This document shows, piece by piece, positions 1 to 7,117 of a DNA stretch of 28,030 nt. The DNA comes from Actinomycetota bacterium. Its GTDB lineage: Bacteria; Actinomycetota; Actinomycetes; Nanopelagicales; Nanopelagicaceae. Position numbers and translations under genes: made by a program. The notes under the pieces were generated by a model. It saw only the letters and a list, made by a program, of their open reading frames with translations. It was not told the origin of the DNA and ran no database searches. Numbering within the stretch: position 1 is the stretch's first letter; the number at the start of each line of letters is the position of its first letter. The stretch spans positions 1 to 28,030 of the forward strand of contig WLHW01000004.1 in assembly GCA_009702525.1 (NCBI GenBank). Direction: 5' to 3'.

Positions 1-65
1 CGCACATGCAGCGCTACTTGCGAGTCTTATCACCACCTTGACGGCCATTATGTGCCAGTCACACC

Positions 66-86
66 CGAGACGCGCTTGTCGTCTCG
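66..86 (+). other. 7-bp inverted repeat (hairpin) in the leader of the RNA helicase gene
   Basis: CGAGACG at 66-72 pairs perfectly with CGTCTCG at 80-86 around a 7-base loop. It ends 16 bases before the preferred ATG at 103 and no T-run follows, so it is not a terminator. It may be a leader structure in the helicase mRNA, or chance. If translation starts at GTG 52 it would lie inside the coding region. Confidence 0.35.
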
Positions 87-102
87 ATTGGTATGCATTT
101 CT

Positions 103-2214
103 ATGTCTCTACAACCACGTACTCCCGCGCCCGGAAAAGCCCGTCGCGCCGCATCTGTCGGTAAGCCAAAGCGAACAAAGAAGGCTGCTGCATTTAAAGC
201 AGCTGATCCTAAAGCCCGTCATACAACCGCTGAAAAGAATGCACGTAAAGGTGCGGCAGCAAAGCCTGCGACCACACGTCGTTACTCAGATACAGATCCA
301 ACAACAGTCTCTAAAAAAGAGGTGCGCTTAACTGATCGTTCAAAGTTGCGTGCAAAGCGCTTCCAAGAAAAAACTGCATCTAAGCCACGCCCAATTGAGG
401 CTCCAGAAGAGCGCAAGGCACGCATTGAATATTCACAAAAGCCTGAGAGTCGCGCAAAGAAGTTTGTAGCTGCTCGCGAAGAGCGCACAAAGCGCCCAAT
501 CGATAAGAAGCCTGATTTTAAAAAGGTTGAGTACAAGAAAAAAGAGTACGTTAAGCCTGAAAATAAGAAGCCTGAATACGAAAAAAATGATTTCAAGAAA
601 ACTGATTACAAGAAATCAGATACTCGCCCAACAAATCGTCGCGATGCTGCTGTAGCAAAAGTTTCACGCACAGGCGATGGCCGACCAAACTTTGTCCCAC
701 GTAAAGTTGAAAAATTCGATCCAACTCGACCAAAGAAGCATAGCGAAGCACCTGATACCCGTGCCGCTAACTTTCGCGCAGAACGTCCTACGCGTGATCG
801 ACGCAATGATTCACCGGCATATGCCCGCGATGATTTTAAGCACTCATCAAAGACACATACCAATGCCGCCGTTGACTTTGGTGCAGATGATAATTACATC
901 TCAACAAATTTAGCTGACGCTAACTTAATTGATGCGACTCCCCTTACTGAAATCACAACAACGTTTAGTGATCTTGGAGTTGCCGCACCGTTGGTTAACG
1001 CTCTTGCTAAGCAGGGAATTATGCATCCGTTCCCGATTCAAATTGCTACGTTGCCAGATGCACTCGCTGGCCATGACATTTTGGGTCGCGGACAAACAGG
1101 TTCGGGTAAAACGCTTGCTTTTGGTTTAGCGCTGCTCAATAACCTCAATGGCAAGGTCGCAAAACCCCATAAGCCACTGGCTTTAGTGCTTACTCCAACG
1201 CGTGAACTCGCTCAACAGATTGATGAAGTTTTGATGCCACTCGCTCGTTCAATTGGTCACGAATCAGTTGTTGTTGCCGGAGGTATGTCCTATGCAAAGC
1301 AGATCACTGCAATGCGTCGCGGAACTGCAATCTTGGTTGCAACACCAGGACGCTTAATTGATCTTCTTAATAAAGGTGAAGTTCAGCTAGATCAGTTAGA
1401 GATAACTGTTCTAGATGAAGCCGATCAAATGGCTGACATGGGCTTCTTGCCAGTTGTTAAAGAGATTTTAGATCAAGCTAAGCTAGATGGACAGCGCATG
1501 TTGTTCTCAGCAACTCTTGATCGTGGTGTTGATTCATTGGTTCGTCAGTATTTAAAGAATCCTAAGACCCACTCACTACAAAATGACCGTGCCTCTGTTT
1601 CAACTATGGAGCACTTCGTACTTGTAATGAACCCAGGCGATAAAGATGACATCACTAATCAAATCGCTGCACGTAACGGTAAGACAATTATGTTTGTTAA
1701 AACACAACGAGGCGCAGATCGCTTAGCTGACAAACTCGCACACGCTGGTGTTGCAGTAGGCGCACTTCATGGTGGAAAAACTCAGGCTGTTCGTACTCGT
1801 ACTCTTGCACTTTTCAAGGAGTCGGTAAATGCTGCGCTAGTTGCAACTGATGTTGCTGCACGTGGTATTCACGTTGATGGAATCTCATTAGTTGTACATG
1901 TTGATGCTCCAACAGATCACAAGGACTATCTACACCGTGCTGGACGTACTGCACGTGCTGGTGAAGCCGGAACTGTTGTAACAATTGCAACGACTAAGCA
2001 ACAAAAATCAATTGGTGGACTTACATCTCGTGCCGGAGTTACTCCAAAGTTCGTTGGTGTAACCCCTCTTAGCACTGAGTTGATGAAGATCACTGGTGCC
2101 CAAGAGCCTTCAGGTGTTCCATACATCGTGCCGATCGTTGAAAAGTCAGTGCGCAGCGGAGGCAATAAGCGTCCACGCCCCAACTCAAGTCAGCGTCGTC
2201 GTCGCCCTCACTAA
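103..2214 (+). CDS. DEAD-box ATP-dependent RNA helicase with long basic N-terminal extension
   Basis: ATP-dependent RNA unwinding enzyme, probably acting on ribosome assembly, RNA decay or cold-shock structured RNA. The core carries the full motif set: Q-motif region near residue 287, Walker A GQTGSGKT at 330-337, PTRELAQQ, TPGR, DEAD at 438-441, SAT at 469-471, and HRAGRTARA from 611. Residues 1 to about 280 are Lys/Arg/Pro/Glu-rich and look disordered, with a repetitive stretch at about 134-176. The C-terminus is another basic tail ending in RRRRPH. An in-frame GTG at 52 would add 17 residues (703 versus 720), but those residues are unlike the basic tail that follows, so ATG 103 is preferred; neither start has a clear ribosome binding site. 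A 7-bp hairpin lies just upstream. The family is certain; the exact ortholog (RhlE, DeaD or CshA type) is not. Confidence 0.93.
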   Translation: MSLQPRTPAPGKARRAASVGKPKRTKKAAAFKAADPKARHTTAEKNARKGAAAKPATTRRYSDTDPTTVSKKEVRLTDRSKLRAKRFQEKTASKPRPIEAPEERKARIEYSQKPESRAKKFVAAREERTKRPIDKKPDFKKVEYKKKEYVKPENKKPEYEKNDFKKTDYKKSDTRPTNRRDAAVAKVSRTGDGRPNFVPRKVEKFDPTRPKKHSEAPDTRAANFRAERPTRDRRNDSPAYARDDFKHSSKTHTNAAVDFGADDNYISTNLADANLIDATPLTEITTTFSDLGVAAPLVNALAKQGIMHPFPIQIATLPDALAGHDILGRGQTGSGKTLAFGLALLNNLNGKVAKPHKPLALVLTPTRELAQQIDEVLMPLARSIGHESVVVAGGMSYAKQITAMRRGTAILVATPGRLIDLLNKGEVQLDQLEITVLDEADQMADMGFLPVVKEILDQAKLDGQRMLFSATLDRGVDSLVRQYLKNPKTHSLQNDRASVSTMEHFVLVMNPGDKDDITNQIAARNGKTIMFVKTQRGADRLADKLAHAGVAVGALHGGKTQAVRTRTLALFKESVNAALVATDVAARGIHVDGISLVVHVDAPTDHKDYLHRAGRTARAGEAGTVVTIATTKQQKSIGGLTSRAGVTPKFVGVTPLSTELMKITGAQEPSGVPYIVPIVEKSVRSGGNKRPRPNSSQRRRRPH

Positions 2215-2225
2215 TTACAACTCGG

Positions 2226-2231
2226 TAGGCT
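2226..2231 (+). promoter_or_regulatory. Candidate -10 box (TAGGCT) of a possible leaderless M3 peptidase mRNA
   Basis: The hexamer fits TANNNT and ends 7 bases before the ATG at 2239. No Shine-Dalgarno sequence is convincing here. In actinobacteria this geometry is typical of leaderless transcripts whose first base is the start codon. Read-through from the helicase gene 24 bases upstream is an equally simple explanation. Confidence 0.3.
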
Positions 2232-2238
2232 TGGCGTC

Positions 2239-4278
2239 ATGACCAACTTTGATGCTAATCCCTTCGCCCATCGCAGCACACTTACTTTTGAGTTGCCCCT
2301 TTTTTCTATAATTAAAGAAGAGCACTACCTGCCCGCTTTCCAAGCTGGGATGCAACAGCAGTTAGATGAAGTGCAAGCAATTCTTAATGCGCCAGGAGAT
2401 GCAACCTTTGAGAACACAATCGTTGCACTTGAAAAAAGCGGAAAGATTCTTGAACGGGTTTCTTTAGTTTTCTTTAATAAAACTTCAAGTGATACTAATG
2501 ATGCACTAGAAGCCATGCGAGCAGAGATCGCCCCAAAGCTCTCAGCCCATCACGATGCAATCATGCTCAATCCACAATTTTTTGCCCGTATCAAGAATCT
2601 TTTCGATAATCGAGATTCATTAAATTTATCAAGCGAAGATGCTTGGTTGCTCGAGAAGTACTATAAAGATTTAATTCAGGCTGGCGCGCATTTAAGCGAT
2701 GCACAACGTGCTCGATTGACTGAGCTCAACGGCCAACTATCTAAACTCTCAACACAGTTCTCTAAAAACCTACTTGCCGATACAAATGATTTGGCCATAG
2801 TTGTAGATTCTGCCGAAGAATTGGATGGTTTGACGGCTAATCAGATATCTGCGGCCGCAACTGCTGCTTCAGATCGCGGATTAGCTGGCAAATGGTTGTT
2901 AGCTCAAGTCAACTTCACTGGCAATCCCCTTCTAGATTCACTCACTAACCGAGATTTACGCAAACGTATTATGCAAGCCTCTTTACAAAAAGGTAATCAA
3001 AATAACGCGAATGATAATAAAAAGATTTTGCTTGAAATGGTCAAGTTGCGCGCAGAGCGAGCTCAATTATTCGGTGTGAATTCACATGCAGAGCACATCA
3101 CAGCAGTGCAGACGGCTGAAAATCCAAGCAATATCCACGCCATGCTTAAAAAGATTGCTCCTGCAGCGGTTAAGAATGCGCAGTTAGAAGCCGAGGATCT
3201 TAAGAAATCTGCAGGTAATGAAATTGAAAGTTGGGACTGGGGTTTTTATACTGAAAAAGTTCGCCTAGAAAAATACAGTATCGATACGGCCAAGATGCAG
3301 CCCTACTTTGAGCTAGAGCGAGTTTTGCATGATGGAGTATTTTTTGCCGCTAACAAACTTTTCGGCATAACTTTTAAAGAGCGACCAGATTTAGTGACTT
3401 ACCACCCAGAAGCCCGTGCTTTTGAAGTCAGCAATGAAGATGGAAGTCCCCTTGGTCTATTTATTGGCGACTTCTTTACTCGCGATTCAAAGCGCGGTGG
3501 TGCATGGATGAACTCATTAGTTAAACAAAATTACTTGCTTGATCAGCTTCCTGTCGTGGTCAATAACCTCAATATTCCTAAACCTCCCGCTGGCCAGCCA
3601 GCACTCCTTACTTTGGATTTCACAACAACTTTGTTCCATGAGTTTGGCCATGCACTGCACGGATTGCTCTCTCGAGTGAAATATCCACGTGTATCGGGTA
3701 CTGCTGTGCAGCGCGACTTTGTGGAGTTCCCGTCCCAAGTAAATGAAATGTGGATTATGTGGCCAGAGGTTCTAAATAACTACGCACGCCACTATGAAAC
3801 AGGTGAAGTTATGCCACAAGAGTGGGTAGATAGTTTGAATGCGGCCTCAACATTTAATGAAGGCTTTGCAACTACTAGTTACTTAGCTGCCGCTGTTCTG
3901 GATTTAGCGTGGCACTCATTAACTAGTGAAGAGGCTGCCGGAGTAACTGATGTAGAGGCCTTTGAAGCTAAAGCGTTGGCAGGCTATGGCCTTGACTTTG
4001 CACCCGTGCCAACAAGATACCGTTCTACTTACTTCTCACACATCTTCGATGGTGGTTATTCAGCTGGTTATTACGGGTACATCTGGTCTGAAGTTCTAGA
4101 TGCCGACACTGTTGATTGGTTCAAAGAAAACGGTGGCTTACAACGTAAAAACGGCGACCACTTTAGAGATACGTTATTGGGTCGTGGTGGTTCTATTGAT
4201 TCGATGCAGATGTTTAGAAACTTTAGAGGGCGCGATTCAAAGATCGAGCCGTTGTTGAAGCGTCGCGGCTTGCTGTAA
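2239..4278 (+). CDS. dcp: M3 family zinc metallopeptidase, peptidyl-dipeptidase Dcp-like
   Basis: Cytoplasmic zinc peptidase that clears short peptides; Dcp removes C-terminal dipeptides. At 679 residues it matches the usual Dcp length. The zinc site HEFGH is at 467-471, with the third ligand Glu496 in FVEFPSQ, the standard M3 spacing. The N-terminal half follows Dcp (NPF...STL, KEEHYLPAF, FENTIVALEKSG), and the tail has GYYGYIWSEVLDADT and a closing PLLKRRGLL. There is no signal peptide. It follows the helicase on the same strand after 24 bases. Its last 42 bases overlap the convergent DUF167 gene. Dcp is preferred over oligopeptidase A because the N-terminal region resembles Dcp more closely. 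Confidence 0.93.
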   Translation: MTNFDANPFAHRSTLTFELPLFSIIKEEHYLPAFQAGMQQQLDEVQAILNAPGDATFENTIVALEKSGKILERVSLVFFNKTSSDTNDALEAMRAEIAPKLSAHHDAIMLNPQFFARIKNLFDNRDSLNLSSEDAWLLEKYYKDLIQAGAHLSDAQRARLTELNGQLSKLSTQFSKNLLADTNDLAIVVDSAEELDGLTANQISAAATAASDRGLAGKWLLAQVNFTGNPLLDSLTNRDLRKRIMQASLQKGNQNNANDNKKILLEMVKLRAERAQLFGVNSHAEHITAVQTAENPSNIHAMLKKIAPAAVKNAQLEAEDLKKSAGNEIESWDWGFYTEKVRLEKYSIDTAKMQPYFELERVLHDGVFFAANKLFGITFKERPDLVTYHPEARAFEVSNEDGSPLGLFIGDFFTRDSKRGGAWMNSLVKQNYLLDQLPVVVNNLNIPKPPAGQPALLTLDFTTTLFHEFGHALHGLLSRVKYPRVSGTAVQRDFVEFPSQVNEMWIMWPEVLNNYARHYETGEVMPQEWVDSLNAASTFNEGFATTSYLAAAVLDLAWHSLTSEEAAGVTDVEAFEAKALAGYGLDFAPVPTRYRSTYFSHIFDGGYSAGYYGYIWSEVLDADTVDWFKENGGLQRKNGDHFRDTLLGRGGSIDSMQMFRNFRGRDSKIEPLLKRRGLL

Positions 4279-4548
4279 CGTCTCATACTTAGTTTTCAAT
4301 AGTTCGATATCGCCACTAACTAACAGACGTTTGTCTCGTGCAAGTTCGCCAAAGACGATTGTAAAATCGCGAGCGCGGACATCAAATGCCTTCGCTAACT
4401 CTTTTACGACTGCATCGTTTGCTTTGCCATCAACGGCGGGTGCTTGCACTGCGACGACTAAACGCGGAGGGTCGCCAACAGTTCCACCAACTTTATTACG
4501 CGAAGAATTTGGGCGAACTCGTATTTCGATTAAAAGTTGATCTGACAC
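4237..4548 (-). CDS. DUF167/YggU family protein
   Basis: Small protein (103 residues) of the DUF167 (UPF0235, YggU) family, whose biochemical function is not established. The diagnostic core is present: RVRPNSSRNKVGG near the N-terminus, then APAVDGKANDAVVKELAKAF and an FGELARDKRLLVSG segment. The start is a GTG immediately after the TAA of the DUF5302 gene with zero spacing, which implies translational coupling. The last 14 codons or so extend past the conserved core and run antisense into the end of the M3 peptidase gene. This is the last gene of the long leftward block. Confidence 0.88.
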   Translation of the reverse strand: MSDQLLIEIRVRPNSSRNKVGGTVGDPPRLVVAVQAPAVDGKANDAVVKELAKAFDVRARDFTIVFGELARDKRLLVSGDIELLKTKYETLQQAATLQQRLDL

Positions 4549-4743
4549 TTAGCCAGCAGAGCCTGAAGGACCTGACTTGCGTTGAAAACGTGGGGCTGGC
4601 GCACCACCTGCTTGCGCACCACCGACCTTAGGTCCTGATGAAGTGCCACTTCCAGGAAGAGATGAGTTCTTATGCTTCTTTTTTTCTAGCGCTTCTAAAA
4701 ACTTTGCGCGAGCATCATCTGCGGGTTTCTTGTCATCGGCCAT
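4549..4743 (-). CDS. DUF5302 domain protein
   Basis: A 64-residue hydrophilic protein of unknown function. It has an acidic start (MADDKKPADDARAKFLEALEKKK) followed by a Gly/Ser/Ala/Pro-rich, probably disordered tail ending in a basic FQRKSG segment. This layout matches DUF5302, a small family found in actinobacteria. There is no membrane segment. The ATG lies 15 bases after the bldC stop codon and its TAA abuts the GTG of the DUF167 gene. No Shine-Dalgarno sequence is seen; a TANNNT box lies 6 bases upstream of the ATG. The family assignment rests on composition and motif memory, not a search. Confidence 0.78.
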   Translation of the reverse strand: MADDKKPADDARAKFLEALEKKKHKNSSLPGSGTSSGPKVGGAQAGGAPAPRFQRKSGPSGSAG

Positions 4744-4749
4744 GGGCCA

Positions 4750-4755
4750 ATACTA
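4750..4755 (-). promoter_or_regulatory. Candidate -10 box (TAGTAT) for the DUF5302 gene, possibly leaderless
   Basis: Read on the minus strand, TAGTAT ends 6 bases before the ATG at 4743, and there is no ribosome binding site. This fits a leaderless start inside the operon, between bldC and DUF5302. No -35 element is recognisable. Confidence 0.3.
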
Positions 4756-4758
4756 TCT

Positions 4759-4956
4759 TTAATTAGTACTCTCTTTGTACTCACGTAATCGTTCCAAGAC
4801 TTCTGATTCACGGTAGCGGCGGTGGCCACCAAGGGTTCTAATGGCAGTTAACTTTCCCGCTTTAGCCCAGCGCGTCACAGTCTTAGGATTGACGTGAAAT
4901 CTCGCAGCGACCTCTTTGGGGGTGAGAAGCACTTCGGCATCAGGTAGACGGCTCAT
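4759..4956 (-). CDS. bldC: BldC-like MerR-type DNA-binding regulator
   Basis: A 65-residue protein made almost entirely of a MerR-like winged helix-turn-helix. LLTPKEVAARF, NPKTVTRWAKAGKL and TLGGHRRYRESEV are nearly identical to Streptomyces BldC, a small regulator that binds direct repeats cooperatively and controls the onset of development. In a unicellular actinobacterium its targets are unknown. An upstream in-frame start at 5010 would add 18 residues with no counterpart in BldC. The ATG at 4956 has a clear AGGGGAG ribosome binding site a few bases upstream, so it was chosen. The gene has its own promoter candidate in the 73-base gap after the 271-residue unknown. DUF3073 and purM lie upstream, as in other actinobacteria. 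Confidence 0.93.
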   Translation of the reverse strand: MSRLPDAEVLLTPKEVAARFHVNPKTVTRWAKAGKLTAIRTLGGHRRYRESEVLERLREYKESTN

Positions 4957-4987
4957 TCTCTCCCCTTCTTTTACTAACAGTGCGCAA

Positions 4988-5015
4988 GTATTACCAGTAA
5001 AACTGGGCAAAGCAA
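4988..5015 (-). promoter_or_regulatory. Promoter candidate for bldC with internal inverted repeat
   Basis: On the minus strand, TTGCTT (5015-5010) and TAATAC (4993-4988) are separated by 16 bases. TGG directly before TAATAC forms an extended -10 (TGN). The spacer contains the inverted repeat CCAGT-AAA-ACTGG (4994-5006), which could be an operator. The predicted start would give a leader of about 25 bases that includes the AGGGGAG site. Confidence 0.5.
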
Positions 5016-5029
5016 TATGTTTCTAGTAA

Positions 5030-5845
5030 TTAATTAGCTGATTCCAGGCCTTGTACAAAGCGCCATCGTGACATAAGACGTTCATAGCCCTGGCCTGCCA
5101 CCATTCCATCGGCAGCTGCAAGGCCAACCAAGGATTGCAAAACATCTTCTATTGATGTGTCATCTTCTAAACCATTGTGGCCGTTATCTCGAAGTGATTT
5201 ATCAAGATAGTTAGCTAGCCCGCCATAATCTAGTTCAACATAGGATTTTGGGTGAAACATTTCAAGCCAAGCAAGTAGGTTTTCAAGATCTTGTTCAACT
5301 GGTCCTTCACCAAAAGCAGCAACGACTGTTTCATGGGCAGATTGCGCCCGCAACTTTGCTTGTGAAATCGTTGCACGGCAACGAGTGATTAAACCGTGGG
5401 CATCTTCTCCTCGATGACGTTCTTCGGGTACGAAAAGTAAGAACCAACGAGGGGGAATAACCCAAGTTTCATTAAGAATATGTGGAACTTTATCTTCTAA
5501 TAAATCAACACCTGCGGTAATTACATCTTCCATCGATGGAGTAAGAAAAAATGGAACTACAGAGCTTGGTAATGAATCTTTAAAGTTATCTAAAGCTGCC
5601 CAACACCTTGTTGCAGTTGCCCAAGGACTTACATATCTTTCGCCATCTACTTCAAGTATATGAACTCCATCGGGGCGACCAACTGGTGGTTCAGGAATAA
5701 CAAGTCGGCGTAACGCTAACTCCTCTTCGCGAAGAATAGTTTCGTCATTGAGATCAATACCTTGCCAACGTAAACGGTCGACTGGTTCAAATGCTGACAG
5801 TGGTTCGTAGATGCGAAGTGAAGCGACGTAAGGAGTTGGTCTCAC
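5030..5845 (-). CDS. Conserved actinobacterial protein of unknown function (271 aa)
   Basis: I do not recognise a function. The N-terminus (MRPTPYVASLRIYEPLSAF) resembles a family found beside bldC in other actinobacteria, possibly what is now called DUF8083; this is memory, not a search. The protein is soluble, with no signal peptide or membrane segment. It has many Trp and acidic residues, a WVIPPRWFLLFVPEERH segment mid-protein, a predicted helical stretch (TRCRATISQAKLRAQSAHE) and an acidic C-terminal third. The GTG start shares four bases (GTGA) with the stop of DUF3073, so it is probably translated by coupling; no ribosome binding site is visible. Neighbours are DUF3073 upstream and bldC downstream. 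Confidence 0.82.
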   Translation of the reverse strand: MRPTPYVASLRIYEPLSAFEPVDRLRWQGIDLNDETILREEELALRRLVIPEPPVGRPDGVHILEVDGERYVSPWATATRCWAALDNFKDSLPSSVVPFFLTPSMEDVITAGVDLLEDKVPHILNETWVIPPRWFLLFVPEERHRGEDAHGLITRCRATISQAKLRAQSAHETVVAAFGEGPVEQDLENLLAWLEMFHPKSYVELDYGGLANYLDKSLRDNGHNGLEDDTSIEDVLQSLVGLAAADGMVAGQGYERLMSRWRFVQGLESAN

Positions 5846-6018
5846 GCACGTGGGATGTAATTGCCCTCGGCGAAGGGATCGTCATCATCTCTATTTTTTG
5901 ATGTATCAACTTCGCCATGCAGTTCTTTCGTGAGGCGATCAAGATCCATATCTTGTGCGTTGTACTTCAGATCCCGCGCAACTTTGGTTTGCTTTGCTTT
6001 TGCTCGGCCGCGACCCAT
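5842..6018 (-). CDS. DUF3073 family protein
   Basis: A 58-residue protein starting MGRGRAKAKQTKVARDLKY, followed by an acidic middle (DMDLDRLTKEL) and a DDDDPFAEGNYIP tail. This is the DUF3073 signature, an actinobacterial family of unknown function often found next to purM. The N-terminus is strongly basic and the C-terminus acidic. A near-perfect AAGGAGG ribosome binding site lies 6-7 bases before the ATG. The gene begins 40 bases after the purM stop and overlaps the next gene by GTGA. Its strong site suggests high expression compared with its coupled neighbours. Confidence 0.9.
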   Translation of the reverse strand: MGRGRAKAKQTKVARDLKYNAQDMDLDRLTKELHGEVDTSKNRDDDDPFAEGNYIPRA

Positions 6019-6058
6019 AAAGCGACCTCCTTACCTGTCTAATTCTCAGAGGGGTAGG

Positions 6059-7117
6059 CTATCGCGCCCGGTACGTGCCTTCCAAAGTCGAGCGTAAATC
6101 CGAGCCCTGACGGGGAGTAACACGCCCTGCGACCCAGGCTTTCATGCCCCGGGCAGCTAACGAGGCGATCGCTAGGTCGGCGGCTTCAGGGGCCACTATC
6201 GCCGTCATCCCGATGCCGCAGTTCCACGTGCGCTCCATATCAATCTGGGGAACGCCACCCATCGATGCCATGAACTCCATTTCAATCGGTAATGACCACG
6301 TTGAGCGCTCATAAGTTGCGCATAGGTGATCAGGAATTACTCGCGCAGTATTTTCAGCGATTCCTCCCCCGGTGATGTGCGAAAAGGCACGTAACTGCCC
6401 TTTCATAGATTTAATAAGCGCTAAACAATCAAGTGCATAAATCTCTGTTGGGGTTAAAAAGACTTCACCCGAAGTTTTACCGTACTCACTTACATGTGAC
6501 TGCAAATTTAAATTGTTACTCTTAATAATATGGCGAACTAGAGAGAAGCCGTTTGCGTGAAAACCGCTCGATGGCATTGCAATAAGTACATCTCCATCTT
6601 GTATTAAATGGGCACCTAACTGATTATCTGAATCAACCACACCAGTTGCAGCTCCAGCAATATCAAATTCGTCTTCATCTAATAGGCCTGGGTGTTCAGC
6701 AGTTTCGCCACCAATCAATGCTGTATTTGCTTTTTGGCAACCACGTGCAATACCTGCGACAATCTCAGCAATTCGTTCTGGGAAAACTTTTCCGACTGCA
6801 ATGTAATCAGTCATAAATAATGGTTCGGCTCCGCAAACAACTAAATCATCAACAACCATGGCGACTAAATCCTCACCAATAGTGTCGTACTTACCCATAG
6901 CGCGTGCAATCTCAGTCTTGGTTCCAACACCATCTGTAGATGTAGCAAGTAATGGTTTTTTCATACTCTTTAACGCGCTTGCATCAAAGAGCCCTGCAAA
7001 CCCACCAATACTTCCCATCACTTCTGGGCGAGAAGTCTTGGCAATCGATGCTTTCATTAATTCAACGGCGCGATCTCCTGCATCAATATCGACGCCAGCA
7101 TCTTTATACGTGCTCAT
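6059..7117 (-). CDS. purM: Phosphoribosylformylglycinamidine cyclo-ligase (AIR synthetase)
   Basis: Converts FGAM plus ATP to aminoimidazole ribotide, step five of de novo purine synthesis, in the cytoplasm. At 352 residues it has the normal PurM length and landmarks: an N-terminal YKDAGVDIDAGDR, the substrate loop TSTDGVGTKTEIA, DDLVVCGAEPLFMTDYIA, GGETAEHPG, and SSGFHANGFSLVR. The ATG overlaps the purF stop by four bases (ATGA). DUF3073 follows 40 bases downstream. Its substrate is made by PurSQL, encoded just upstream in the same block. Confidence 0.97.
   Translation of the reverse strand: MSTYKDAGVDIDAGDRAVELMKASIAKTSRPEVMGSIGGFAGLFDASALKSMKKPLLATSTDGVGTKTEIARAMGKYDTIGEDLVAMVVDDLVVCGAEPLFMTDYIAVGKVFPERIAEIVAGIARGCQKANTALIGGETAEHPGLLDEDEFDIAGAATGVVDSDNQLGAHLIQDGDVLIAMPSSGFHANGFSLVRHIIKSNNLNLQSHVSEYGKTSGEVFLTPTEIYALDCLALIKSMKGQLRAFSHITGGGIAENTARVIPDHLCATYERSTWSLPIEMEFMASMGGVPQIDMERTWNCGIGMTAIVAPEAADLAIASLAARGMKAWVAGRVTPRQGSDLRSTLEGTYRAR

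Noticed and set aside
4957..5010. Upstream start adding 18 residues to BldC
   Set aside because: The extension is absent from BldC and would run through the strong AGGGGAG site that serves the ATG at 4956.
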